NCBI GenBank assembly: GCA_003133665.1
Contig: PKYK01000034.1
Coordinates: 1 to 64,000 of the forward strand
DNA length: 64,000 bases
Source: Acidimicrobiaceae bacterium
GTDB taxonomy: Bacteria; Actinomycetota; Acidimicrobiia; Acidimicrobiales; RAAP-2
Reading direction: 5' to 3'
In this document: piece after piece, positions 52,218-61,201 of the stretch
Layout of the letters: each line of letters begins with the position of its first letter
Position numbering within the stretch: the first letter of the stretch is position 1
Notes under the pieces: generated by a model
Told to the model about the DNA's origin: nothing
Seen by the model: only the letters and a program-made list of their open reading frames with translations
Database searches by the model: none
Made by a program: the position numbers and the translations under genes

Positions 52218-54158
52218 GTGCTGAAGTGCTCGTGCCATTCGGGCCGCGGTTCGAACCGAGGTCGTCCACCTGACCGCCGGCGCCTCGTTCGCGCAGGAGC
52301 GACGGGATTCTCTTGGTCGACGGTCGCGCCCAGTGACCAGGACGGGCCCGCTGGGGCGGCCCCCCAATTCGACGGCCTTGACGCGTCACTAAAGTTGGAG
52401 GTAACCAACGGTGCGTTCACCTTCGTACCGCCTAGTGAAAGACGTCACCGCGTGCCTGGCTTCCAGCGATTTGACCTTGAGGAAGGGCCTCCCCTGACCG
52501 AACGTGAATTGAAGCGACGATGGTCCCAATTCCACGATTCCATCCGCATCAGGTCCGGAAAGCCCTTCCAGCAGATCATCGGGCGAATGCTCGGTGAGAG
52601 AACCTTGCGCTACAAGGTCGCCCGCTTCTTCGGTCGCCCGGTGCTCAAGATCGTTCGAGGGCTGACGGGACAGGAAGCCAGGGTTGCGCCAGTGACGGCC
52701 ATCTCCAAGACCAGCACCTTCTTTCCGACGAACTACCGGCCTCGCGACACACCACCGGCATCGAAGTTGGCGGCGCTCGAGCGGCAGTTGGCCGACGTAG
52801 CCATCGCCGCCGTCAACGAAACCGCCGACACGTCTTCGTCCGCCATTGACGCACTCAACGAGACGATTGCGAACACCGCAGCGTCGTGGCTCTTCCTCCA
52901 CGACACCTCGGCCACTCGCGGTGAGTGGATCGGTGTGCTGTCGGCCCTCCTGGAACACGCGAACGAACACGACGACGTCGTCTTCGCCGACGAAACCGGA
53001 CCCCAGCCCCTGTCTCCGATACTGAAGAGTCCCGCGGTCGGGCCGCACACGCTGCTGAGCTACAACGTGGTGGGCCGACCGGCGCTGTTGCGCGTGGCCA
53101 CGCTTCGCGCCATCGGCGGCTTCTCACCCGACGCGGGCTGGGCATTCGAGCATGACGCCTACCTGCGGCTCAGCGAATCGCGAGCGAGATTCCACCACAT
53201 CCCCCTCGTCGTCGGCGCCGGACGTCCGGTGATTGCCTTCTCTCGCGAGCACATTGACGAAGACAGTTGTCGCGTCGTGAGGAGTGCGTTGGACCGTCGT
53301 GGGTGGCGCGGATCGGTCACACCTGGGGTGCTCGGCGGTCTCGTGCAGTGGAAGCTCGATCCACCGTCACCTCAGCCCTCCATTGACATCATCATCCCCA
53401 CGCGGGACCGCCTGGACCTCGTGCGCCAATGCATTGACGCCATCGAGGCCAAGACGACCTACTCGAACTTCGACATCGTCATCCTGGACAACGACTCGAA
53501 GGACCCCGAGACGCTCGCGTTCTTCGCGACGACGAAGTACCGGGTCATTCCTTGCCCCGGTCCCTTCAACTACGCCCACATCGTGAATCGCGGCATCAGC
53601 CACAGCAGCGCGGAGTACGTGGTGACCCTGAACAACGACACCATCGTGATCACCCCGGACTGGCTGGAACGCATGGTGAGTTTGGCCTCGCTTCCCGACG
53701 TCGGCATCGTCGGCGGATGCCTGATCGACCAGGAGGGGCGCTACGAGCACGAGAGCATCGTCATCTCGCCCTACCCGCAGCACTTGCGCACGGACTCGAA
53801 CTACCCGCATCAAGACATGTTCGTGTCCTCAACTCGTGACGTGGCCGCCGTGACCGGTGCGGTGCAGATGATCCAGCGTGAGTTCTGGGAGTCGCTCGGC
53901 GGCATGGACGAACAACTCAAGGTCGTGATGAACGACGTCGACATCTGCCTGCGTAGCCAGCTGGAGGGTCGCCACGTCGTCTACACGCCCGACGTGAGAC
54001 TTTTTCACCACGTCAGCTCCTCTCGAGGCAAATTGGATCCGCTCGAGGACCGCAACCTGTTCATCCGTCGCTGGGACATCTTCGGTTCCTTCCAGGACCC
54101 CTACTTCCCGGAATCGATCCTCTTGCTGGGCGAACAGGTCTACTTCCGCCATCGTTGA
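52218..54158 (+). CDS. Tandem-domain GT2 family glycosyltransferase
   Basis: Up to 646 aa; the true start is uncertain (GTG at 52218, or TTG at 52395 giving 587 aa). Residues about 220-345 are a shortened GT2 half (FLHDTSA, DDVVFADE, LLSYNVVGRPALLRVATLRAIGGF). A full GT2 domain begins at SIDIIIPTRDRLDLVRQC (about 388), with LDNDSKDPETL, a metal-binding NNDT and NDVDICLRSQ. Such proteins build O-antigen-like or cell-wall glycans at the inner membrane. The first half appears truncated compared with usual tandem enzymes. Confidence 0.82.
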   Translation: MLKCSCHSGRGSNRGRPPDRRRLVRAGATGFSWSTVAPSDQDGPAGAAPQFDGLDASLKLEVTNGAFTFVPPSERRHRVPGFQRFDLEEGPPLTERELKRRWSQFHDSIRIRSGKPFQQIIGRMLGERTLRYKVARFFGRPVLKIVRGLTGQEARVAPVTAISKTSTFFPTNYRPRDTPPASKLAALERQLADVAIAAVNETADTSSSAIDALNETIANTAASWLFLHDTSATRGEWIGVLSALLEHANEHDDVVFADETGPQPLSPILKSPAVGPHTLLSYNVVGRPALLRVATLRAIGGFSPDAGWAFEHDAYLRLSESRARFHHIPLVVGAGRPVIAFSREHIDEDSCRVVRSALDRRGWRGSVTPGVLGGLVQWKLDPPSPQPSIDIIIPTRDRLDLVRQCIDAIEAKTTYSNFDIVILDNDSKDPETLAFFATTKYRVIPCPGPFNYAHIVNRGISHSSAEYVVTLNNDTIVITPDWLERMVSLASLPDVGIVGGCLIDQEGRYEHESIVISPYPQHLRTDSNYPHQDMFVSSTRDVAAVTGAVQMIQREFWESLGGMDEQLKVVMNDVDICLRSQLEGRHVVYTPDVRLFHHVSSSRGKLDPLEDRNLFIRRWDIFGSFQDPYFPESILLLGEQVYFRHR

Positions 54159-54207
54159 AGGCCGGCAAAGTTGGATTCGGCTCTTGGCGCCCTTGTAACC
54201 TGAGTGG

Positions 54208-56472
54208 GTGAACACTACGAGGGCCAAGTTAGTAGCGTTCTACCAGCGCCTTCCGGCGCCGACGATGCCGGTGCTGCTCATCATCCTCGCGGTCGTCGCG
54301 GGCAACATCATGTACATCTCGGGCCTCGCCTCGGACGACCCGATCGCCTGGACCGCGAACATCTCGCACCACCTGTGTCGGGTGGCGTGCGGTCGTCCGG
54401 CCATCGATCCCAATGTCGGTTATCTCACTCAGGCCCTCGGTCACCTCGCCGCCTTGGACATCCTTCACGGTCACCTGCCCTGGTGGAACTACTTCGAGGG
54501 ACTCGGTCAGCCACTCGCCGGCGAAATGCAGAGTGCGGCCCTCTTCCCTTTGACGCTCTTGTTCGCGACGTCCAATGGCCTGCTGTGGTTCCACGTCTCA
54601 CTTGAAGTGATTGCCGGAGTCTCCACGTACTTCCTGGCCAAGCGACTCGCAATGCCCACATTCCTCGCGACCGGCATCGGCGTGGTCTTCGCGCTGAACG
54701 GCACATTCGCCTGGCTCGGGAACTCAGTCCTCAATCCGGTCGCCTTCCTGCCCATGTTGCTGCTCGGCATCGAGATGATTTTTGACGGTGCCCGGTCCGG
54801 CGCTCGACGGGGTTGGTACGTCGCCGCGATCGCCCTCGCGCTGTCGATTTACGCGGGATTCCCCGAGGTCGCGTTCCTCGACGGCGTCTTCGCGGGCGGT
54901 TGGGCCGTTGTACGCCTCTACATGCTGCCCAAGGACGTCCGTTTCACGGCCGCCCTTCGCCTGGGCATCGCCGGGATCGCGGGCACCTTCCTCGCGATGC
55001 CCATCCTCATCCCCTTCTACGACTTCATGAAAGTCGCCTTCGTCGGTAACCACCTCGCCAGCGTGGAAGGAATGACGCAACTCTCCGACCACGGCGCGTC
55101 GATGTTGCTGGACCCGTACGTTTTTGGCACCCTCTTTTCGAACCACAACGCCTTCCCGTTCTGGGGCGGCATTGGCGGCTACTTCGGTGCCAGTGTGAGC
55201 GCACTCGCGCTCCTCGGACTCTTCGGGAAACGTCTCCGTCCCTTGCGGCTCTACCTCGCGGGATGGACTTCGCTCGCCGTACTCGGCGTCTTCAACATCC
55301 TCCAAATCCGAGTGTTCTGGAACCTCATCCCCCTCGTCAAGACAATGGCGTTCTCCCGCTACGTGATGCCCAGTTGCGAGATGGCCCTCGTCGTGCTCGC
55401 CGCGCTCGGCATCATGGACTTCGCAACCAATGCGCGGGCCAAGCGAGTCTTCACCCTGACGACGCTGGTGGCTCTGGCCCTCGTCGTCTGGAGCGTCCTG
55501 GCCGCCCGCACGATCAACCACGGAGTGGTCTTGACTCCCACGACTCGCATCATCTTCATCGGGCTGGACGCAATCCCCTTTCTCTCCATCGGCGCACTGC
55601 TGGTCCTGGGACGTTTCTCGAAAGTCCGCGTCGTGCCGCTGTTGATCACCATCGTCCTCGTGGCTGAGTCGCTGCTTCTGTACTTCGTGCCCACCGCCGA
55701 GGCACCCAAGCAGATCACGGTCGACCAAGCACCGATTGAGTTCTTGCAGAACAACCAGGGACAAGAGCGATTCCTCGACTTCGGCGTCCTGAACGCCAAC
55801 TGGGGAACGCAGTTCGGCCTGAATTCACTCAGTGCCATCGACCTGCCCTTCCCCAAGGCCTTCTCGCGATTCCTCGCAACCCGAATGTTCCCCTCGCTCA
55901 CGCCGCTCAATCAGTTCGTCATTCACGGCGGCATCACCGGCATCATCGCCCAGGAGAACGCGGTGCTGACTCACTTCTCCGTCTACCAGGCGGCCTCGGT
56001 GAAATACCTGCTACTCCCGAACTCCATCGTGCTTCTGCCGGGTCTGACGAAACTAGGCGTCCACCGTGTCTTCGAGGACGCCATCGCCGGTATCTACGAG
56101 ATGCCCAATCCGAGGCCGTTCTACTCCACCACGTCGAGCACGTGCACGGTGAAGAGCGCGTCGGTCGGTGCGGCCACCGTGACCTGCCCGAAAGGCGCTT
56201 CGACCCTGATCCGAACCGAGCTCTCCATGGCCGGCTGGCAGGCCACCGTGAATGGCAAGGCCGTCCCGATCACCACCGTTGACGGCGTCTACCAGAGCGT
56301 GACCGTTCCCCAAGGGACGTCAACGGTCACCTTCAACTTCTTGCCCCCGCACGAGAAGTTCGCCTTCCTCGCCGCGCTCGCGGCTGCCTTCTTTCTCATC
56401 GGATCGTGGATCTTCGAGCGTCGACGACCAGCCCGTCCCGCGCGACACGCACGGCCCCGTGGCCAGCGCTAG
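54208..56472 (+). CDS. YfhO-family-like multi-pass membrane protein
   Basis: 754 aa, GTG start. About a dozen transmembrane helices from residue 15 to about 490, then a large extracytoplasmic domain (about 500-710) and a final helix (FAFLAALAAAFFLIGSWIFERRR). EMQSAALFPLTLLF, and late RTELSMAGWQATVNGKAVPITTVDGVYQSVTVP are characteristic of the YfhO group, GT-C-like proteins linked to glycosylation of teichoic acids or other envelope polymers. Acts in the membrane, probably with the GT2 protein upstream. Confidence 0.8.
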   Translation: MNTTRAKLVAFYQRLPAPTMPVLLIILAVVAGNIMYISGLASDDPIAWTANISHHLCRVACGRPAIDPNVGYLTQALGHLAALDILHGHLPWWNYFEGLGQPLAGEMQSAALFPLTLLFATSNGLLWFHVSLEVIAGVSTYFLAKRLAMPTFLATGIGVVFALNGTFAWLGNSVLNPVAFLPMLLLGIEMIFDGARSGARRGWYVAAIALALSIYAGFPEVAFLDGVFAGGWAVVRLYMLPKDVRFTAALRLGIAGIAGTFLAMPILIPFYDFMKVAFVGNHLASVEGMTQLSDHGASMLLDPYVFGTLFSNHNAFPFWGGIGGYFGASVSALALLGLFGKRLRPLRLYLAGWTSLAVLGVFNILQIRVFWNLIPLVKTMAFSRYVMPSCEMALVVLAALGIMDFATNARAKRVFTLTTLVALALVVWSVLAARTINHGVVLTPTTRIIFIGLDAIPFLSIGALLVLGRFSKVRVVPLLITIVLVAESLLLYFVPTAEAPKQITVDQAPIEFLQNNQGQERFLDFGVLNANWGTQFGLNSLSAIDLPFPKAFSRFLATRMFPSLTPLNQFVIHGGITGIIAQENAVLTHFSVYQAASVKYLLLPNSIVLLPGLTKLGVHRVFEDAIAGIYEMPNPRPFYSTTSSTCTVKSASVGAATVTCPKGASTLIRTELSMAGWQATVNGKAVPITTVDGVYQSVTVPQGTSTVTFNFLPPHEKFAFLAALAAAFFLIGSWIFERRRPARPARHARPRGQR

Positions 56473-57130
56473 AGGTCGACGAGTACGGGTCGTCTCGCAC
56501 TGGATTGGCGCCCTGACCCTCGTCGCGTGCACGAGCGGCGGCATCGTCACCGTTGGCGTGGGTCCGCTCGCCGCGGCACCGACCGCGACGACCATCGATC
56601 CCGGTCGCCTGGCGCCCACCAGTTCCGAACCGGCGACGGGAGCGGCACTGGCGAGTCGAATGCGTGTGCTGTTCGCCGCCCTGACGGCGAACGACGTCAC
56701 CCGCGCGGACACCGTCTTCTTCCCCCGCACGGCGTATCTTCGAATGAAGTCGGGGCTCCTCGCGAGTCCCGGTGCCGACTACGCCAATCGGCTACTCGCC
56801 TTCTTCCACCTCGACGTGGCGAGCTACCACCGACGGATCGACACCGGTGGCGCCCCGACGCTGCTGCGCGTGACGGCCAACCCCGCCGATGCCGCGTGGA
56901 TCGCCCCCGGACACTGCGAGAACCTGATCGGCTACTGGCACCTGCCCGGGGTCCGCCTGGTCTACCGCCAAGGTACGAGGGTCTGGTCGGTGCGCGTGGC
57001 GTCGCTCATTTCGTGGCGCGGGGTCTGGTACGTCGTGCACCTGGGCCCGAATCCCCGTCCCCGCGACGTCGGCACCGTCGATGACTTCCGAGCCGGAGCG
57101 GGGACGCCGGGTCCGGCCGGCGGCTGTTAG
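56459..57130 (+). CDS. Secreted protein of unknown function
   Basis: 223 aa, GTG start inside the end of the YfhO-like gene (14-nt overlap). N-terminal hydrophobic segment WIGALTLVACTSGGIVTVGVGPLAAAP looks like a signal peptide; a cysteine in VACTSG could be a lipobox-like site but the spacing is not convincing. The mature domain (about 60-200) has repeated Arg and Trp residues, RVWSVRVASLISWRGVWYVVHLG. Convergent with the CapA-like gene, with a 4-nt stop overlap. Confidence 0.65.
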   Translation: MASARGRRVRVVSHWIGALTLVACTSGGIVTVGVGPLAAAPTATTIDPGRLAPTSSEPATGAALASRMRVLFAALTANDVTRADTVFFPRTAYLRMKSGLLASPGADYANRLLAFFHLDVASYHRRIDTGGAPTLLRVTANPADAAWIAPGHCENLIGYWHLPGVRLVYRQGTRVWSVRVASLISWRGVWYVVHLGPNPRPRDVGTVDDFRAGAGTPGPAGGC

Positions 57131-58278
57131 CCAGCGGGGGGCCGCAGCGCTCCACTGGCGCCGATCAGCGCGGCGTTCGCCCCAAAGTCCTGCGTGGAGA
57201 GTTGGTTGACGAAGGCGGCCGACGCCCGGGACGGATCGACCGTTGGCTGGCCCGCCGCGCTGAGCACGACTGACGTGAACCGCGCGCCGACAAACGAGCC
57301 CGACGGCGTGAGCGTGACGTGCAAGATGGCGGAGAGCCTCAACGGGCCGACGGACGCGAAGTCGTAGTAGTTGGCGAAGTCGCCCAGGCTGTAGTCGATG
57401 AGGTGGCCGCGGTACCACTCCATGCCGCGCAGCACGTGGGGGCCACTGGCGATCACCAGGTCGGCACCGGCGCTGATTGCCGCGTGAGCGAAGGCGTACG
57501 GGTTGCCCCGGTCCTCACCGACGTAGGTCTCGCTGGCGCGCGTCACGTGATCGGCGGAGGTGCCCTCGGCGCCGGCGTGCATGTACACCACGACGACGTT
57601 GGCCGTCTTCTTCGCCTGCCCGATGAGCTGGGCGGCGGCCGCGAAGTTCAAGAGGTTATTGGTGTTGTAGTACGGCGCGAAGTCGACGAAGGCAACCTTG
57701 GTGGCGCCATCTCGCACGACGCCGATCTGGCCGGGCAGGCCCGCCTGGGTGATCCCCGCCGCGTGCAGGGCCGCGGTGGTGTCGAGCACGCCCGTGCCGC
57801 CAAAGTCGTGCGAGTGGTTGTTGGCACTGTTCATCACGGTGATGCCCGCGGCACGGTACGCCGAGGCGAACGACGTCGGCACGTGGAAGGCGTAGCACTC
57901 GGTCGAGGTCGGCGAACACTTCGACGTGGCCGCGCTGGTGATGGTTCCCTCGAGGTTGGCGAAGACTATCGGGGCGGCGAGCGCCGCCTTGATGGGCGCC
58001 AGGTACTCGGCGGGATCGGCTGGCAGTTGGGGCGTGTTGCCGAGTTCGGTGTCGCCAACGGCCGAGAGGGTCACGTTCGCCACCGGGACCGTGGTGGTGG
58101 TCGTTGTTGTCGCCGATTCCAGGGTCGTCGACGTGGTGACGGTGGGACTGAGGATGTTGACCGCCCCGAGCGCGACCACGGGCACCACCACGAGCACGGG
58201 TACGGCCATCAACGTAAATCGCCTCATCGATGTACGGGGCAGCATTCGGCGGCCGGGGGCCCTGTGTTTTCCTACCAT
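57127..58278 (-). CDS. CapA family protein (metallophosphatase fold)
   Basis: 383 aa. Membrane anchor at residues 20-42, then a Thr-rich linker (47-64), then the CapA domain: VGDTELG (74-80), FANLEGTI, NSANNHSHDFGGTG, VYMHAGAEG and ASGPHVLRGMEWYRGHLIDYSLGDFANY. These provide metal ligands of a calcineurin-like phosphoesterase. The founding member helps poly-gamma-glutamate synthesis, but many CapA proteins have other envelope roles. The start overlaps the end of the phosphodiester glycosidase gene by seven bases. Confidence 0.86.
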   Translation of the reverse strand: MVGKHRAPGRRMLPRTSMRRFTLMAVPVLVVVPVVALGAVNILSPTVTTSTTLESATTTTTTTVPVANVTLSAVGDTELGNTPQLPADPAEYLAPIKAALAAPIVFANLEGTITSAATSKCSPTSTECYAFHVPTSFASAYRAAGITVMNSANNHSHDFGGTGVLDTTAALHAAGITQAGLPGQIGVVRDGATKVAFVDFAPYYNTNNLLNFAAAAQLIGQAKKTANVVVVYMHAGAEGTSADHVTRASETYVGEDRGNPYAFAHAAISAGADLVIASGPHVLRGMEWYRGHLIDYSLGDFANYYDFASVGPLRLSAILHVTLTPSGSFVGARFTSVVLSAAGQPTVDPSRASAAFVNQLSTQDFGANAALIGASGALRPPAG

Positions 58279-59261
58279 GGCTGAGGTGCACTCGGGCTGT
58301 TCGAAGTGAAGACCGCGAAGAAGTCCTTGGTGCTCGGATAGAGAAACCGGCCGGGGATCTGATTAGGGTTCGGCACGAAGAGCGAAGGCCCCTTGGCGCC
58401 CGGGGCCGCGTAGGTCACGAAGATGGGCCACTCGGGATTGATGTCGAGCTCCATGGCCCGCACGCAGTGAAGCTCCACCATCACGTGCGCCATTCCGGCG
58501 GCGGTCTGCGCCGCCGCCGCCGCATAGATCAGATCACCTTGCTTGGTGATGCCAATCGCGGTGCGCCACACGGCGGGGACGCCGTGCAGGGTCAGTCCCC
58601 AGAGTGAGTTGATCGCCGATCGCGGCGTGGGCGCACCGTTGCTCACCAACAGCGGAAGGTTCTGTCGGGCCATCGCGATGGTTGGACCCGGGCGGGCCGG
58701 TCCGGTCCAGGTGATGATGTTGACGGTGCCGTTGGTGTAGCGCACCGCCGTGGCGAGGCCGTCGATCATCGGGAAGTACAGCGTGTGATGCACGTAGAAG
58801 CCGGCGGCTCCGTCGGCTTCGTAGAATCCCGAGTTGAACGCGGCGAGCAGCCGTGGGTACGCCGAAGGTGGGACCATCTCGGGACCCCGCGGCAACGCCG
58901 TCGGCCCGGGGCCCTTGTAACCGGGGTAGAGCGCGAGAACGGTCGTCGACGTTCGAATCCACGCCGCGTAGGCGAGCACGGTTGGTTGGGTGGGATCGGG
59001 GGCGAACGTCGTGGTGTACACCGAAGGTGCGGGCTTGGCCCACGCGTCTTTCGCGAGCCATCGTGGACAGACTTCCTTCGGCGTGCTCGCGGTGCCCGCT
59101 GCGGGCGGGGGCCCGACCCTGATACACACCTTCACGGGCGTGTCGAGTTGACGGGCGACATTCGTGGTGGTGGTGCTCGACGAGGCCGTCTGGGGTCGCA
59201 GCAACATCACTCCCGCGACCATCAGGGCACCGGCAACCACAACTGACGCGACTCTACGCAT
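58272..59261 (-). CDS. Phosphodiester glycosidase (NAGPA domain) protein
   Basis: 329 aa. Signal peptide or anchor at 1-28 (VASVVVAGALMVAGVMLL) followed by a Ser/Thr linker. The catalytic domain has LLAAFNSGFYEADGAAGFYVHH, LPLLVSNGAPTPRSAINSLWG and VMVELHCVRAMELDINPEWPIFVTYA, matching the NAGPA family that cleaves sugar-phosphate phosphodiesters in envelope polymers. It is transcribed together with the CapA-like gene, suggesting both work on extracellular polymers. Confidence 0.8.
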   Translation of the reverse strand: MRRVASVVVAGALMVAGVMLLRPQTASSSTTTTNVARQLDTPVKVCIRVGPPPAAGTASTPKEVCPRWLAKDAWAKPAPSVYTTTFAPDPTQPTVLAYAAWIRTSTTVLALYPGYKGPGPTALPRGPEMVPPSAYPRLLAAFNSGFYEADGAAGFYVHHTLYFPMIDGLATAVRYTNGTVNIITWTGPARPGPTIAMARQNLPLLVSNGAPTPRSAINSLWGLTLHGVPAVWRTAIGITKQGDLIYAAAAAQTAAGMAHVMVELHCVRAMELDINPEWPIFVTYAAPGAKGPSLFVPNPNQIPGRFLYPSTKDFFAVFTSNSPSAPQPW

Positions 59262-59425
59262 GACCTTCTCTCGCGACGGTGCCTCTACCCATCTTAGGTA
59301 AGGGCGGGGCCGATTGAACCGCCACCCCGTGCCCGCGTCGCCGTACGATAACGGTGAAACGATCGCCAGAGGAGCACCGTGTCAGCGCACCGAGCAGCCC
59401 GCAGAACTTCGATCCCGGAGGTCCG

Positions 59426-60208
59426 ATGACCAGTCGCATCGATCAACTCGATCTCTCCCCGAAGCTTTCCCACGAGGAGTCGGAACGGCGGATCATCGCC
59501 GCCCAGCTGCGACTCGTCCAGTTGCGCCTCTTCACCGCAGGGCTCCTCGAGCCCCACGCGGTCGGTCCGGGCCTGCTCGTGCTCTTCGAAGGCGTCGACG
59601 CCGCGGGCAAGGGAGGCGCGATTCGCCGTCTCGTCAGCGGGCTCGATCCGCGCCACGTCCTCGTCGTGCCCATCGGCACACCCGACGAGCAAGCGATGCG
59701 TCATCACTTCCTCTGGCGATTCCAACCCTCCATTCCCGGCCGGGGCCAGATGACGGTCTACGACCGGTCCTGGTACGGGCGACTGCTGGTCGAGCGGGTC
59801 GAGAAGTTGATCGACGACGTGGACGTCAAGCGGTCGGCACAGCAGATCATGGAGTTCGAGAGGTCGCTCGTCGACGACGGCATGATCCTCGTGAAGTTGT
59901 GGCTGCACATCTCAGAGCAAGAGCAGCTGAGACGGTTCAACGACCGGGCCAATGACCCTCTCAAACAGTGGAAGCTCACCCCCGAGGACTGGCGCAATCG
60001 AGAGAAGCGGCCGGCGTACCTCGAGGCCCTCGGCTACGTCCTCGACACCACTGACCAACACCACGCGCACTGGGACCTCATCGCGGCCGAAGACAAGCAC
60101 TTTGCCCGGGTCGCGGTTCTCGAAACGATAATCAAGCGTTGGGTCCGCGGCCTCGAGCGCAGGGGCATCGCCGTCCCCGAAGGCCGGGGCGAGGACTACC
60201 TTCGCTAG
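59426..60208 (+). CDS. Polyphosphate kinase 2 family protein
   Basis: 260 aa. Single-domain PPK2: Walker A FEGVDAAGKGG (54-64), GTPDEQAMRHHFLWRF, then YDRSWYGRLLVERV (112-125) and the lid WRNREKRPAYLEALGYVLDTT. Enzymes of this type transfer phosphate between polyphosphate and nucleotides; direction and nucleotide cannot be fixed. The ATG at 59426 has GGAGG at good spacing. Confidence 0.9.
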   Translation: MTSRIDQLDLSPKLSHEESERRIIAAQLRLVQLRLFTAGLLEPHAVGPGLLVLFEGVDAAGKGGAIRRLVSGLDPRHVLVVPIGTPDEQAMRHHFLWRFQPSIPGRGQMTVYDRSWYGRLLVERVEKLIDDVDVKRSAQQIMEFERSLVDDGMILVKLWLHISEQEQLRRFNDRANDPLKQWKLTPEDWRNREKRPAYLEALGYVLDTTDQHHAHWDLIAAEDKHFARVAVLETIIKRWVRGLERRGIAVPEGRGEDYLR

Positions 60209-60247
60209 GAGCCTCCCTCGGCTCGAATTATCTGGAACACTGAGTCC

Positions 60248-61201
60248 ATGACCTCGCGCTACGGCATCACCATCCCCTTTGATGGCGTCACCCTGTTAGA
60301 GCACCGGGAGTGGTTCCACCGTCTGGCCGATCTGGGCTACACCGACGTCTGGTCCGCCGAGGTCGACGGGGCCGACGGCTTCACACCCCTCGCCCTGGCC
60401 GCGGCGTGGGAGCCCCGTCTCAATCTCGGCGTTGCGGTCACCCCGGTCTTCACCCGTGGCCCCGGCCTGCTGGCGATGAGCATCGCGTCCCTCGCCGAAG
60501 TCGCTGGCGGTCGCTTCACCATGGGTCTTGGAGCGTCGAGCGAGCCCGTGGTGCAGCGCTGGAACGGCATCGCCTACGAGAAGCCCTACGCGCGGACCCG
60601 AGACGTCCTGCGATTCGTCAAGCGAGCGCTCGACGGTGAGAAGATCGACCACGTCTTCGATACCTTCGAGGTCCACGGCTTCAGACTCTCGCGTCCGGTC
60701 ATCAATCGCCCACCGATACTGCTCGGCGCACTGCGTCCGGGCATGTTGCGCCTGGCCGGCCTGGAGGCCGACGGCGCCATCTTGAACTGGCTGGCGGCGA
60801 GCGACGTCGCCCAGTGTCGCGCCGAGGTCGGCAGCGGCAAGACCATCGCCGCCCGGCTCTTCGTCATACCTACCGAAGACGCCGACGCGGCTCGCTACAT
60901 CGGCCGACGGATGATCTCGTCGTATCTCACCGTGAACGCCTACGCCGAGTTCCACCGTTGGCTGGGCCGTGGGGAGTTGCTCACTCCGATGTGGGAGGCC
61001 TGGGCCGCCGGTGACCGCAAGCGGGCCAACGAGGTCATCCCCGACTCGGTCGTCGATGAACTGATCATTCACGGTTCCTACGACCAGTGTCGCGATCACG
61101 TGGCGCAGTACGTGGAGGCGGGCGTCCAGATACCCACCATTGCCATCGTGCCCTTCGGCATCGACATCAGTCAAGCCGTCGAGGGCCTCGCCCCGCGTTA
61201 G
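60248..61201 (+). CDS. LLM class (F420/FMN-dependent) oxidoreductase
   Basis: 317 aa TIM-barrel protein of the bacterial luciferase family. It shows LADLGYTDVWSAEVDGADGFTPLALAAAWEPRLNLGVAVTPVFTRGPGLLAM and GRFTMGLGASSEP, typical of the F420-dependent actinobacterial branch. The C-terminus has GSYDQCRDHVAQYVEAGVQIPTIAIVPFG. Substrate unknown. Its stop overlaps that of the convergent acyl-CoA dehydrogenase. Confidence 0.88.
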   Translation: MTSRYGITIPFDGVTLLEHREWFHRLADLGYTDVWSAEVDGADGFTPLALAAAWEPRLNLGVAVTPVFTRGPGLLAMSIASLAEVAGGRFTMGLGASSEPVVQRWNGIAYEKPYARTRDVLRFVKRALDGEKIDHVFDTFEVHGFRLSRPVINRPPILLGALRPGMLRLAGLEADGAILNWLAASDVAQCRAEVGSGKTIAARLFVIPTEDADAARYIGRRMISSYLTVNAYAEFHRWLGRGELLTPMWEAWAAGDRKRANEVIPDSVVDELIIHGSYDQCRDHVAQYVEAGVQIPTIAIVPFGIDISQAVEGLAPR

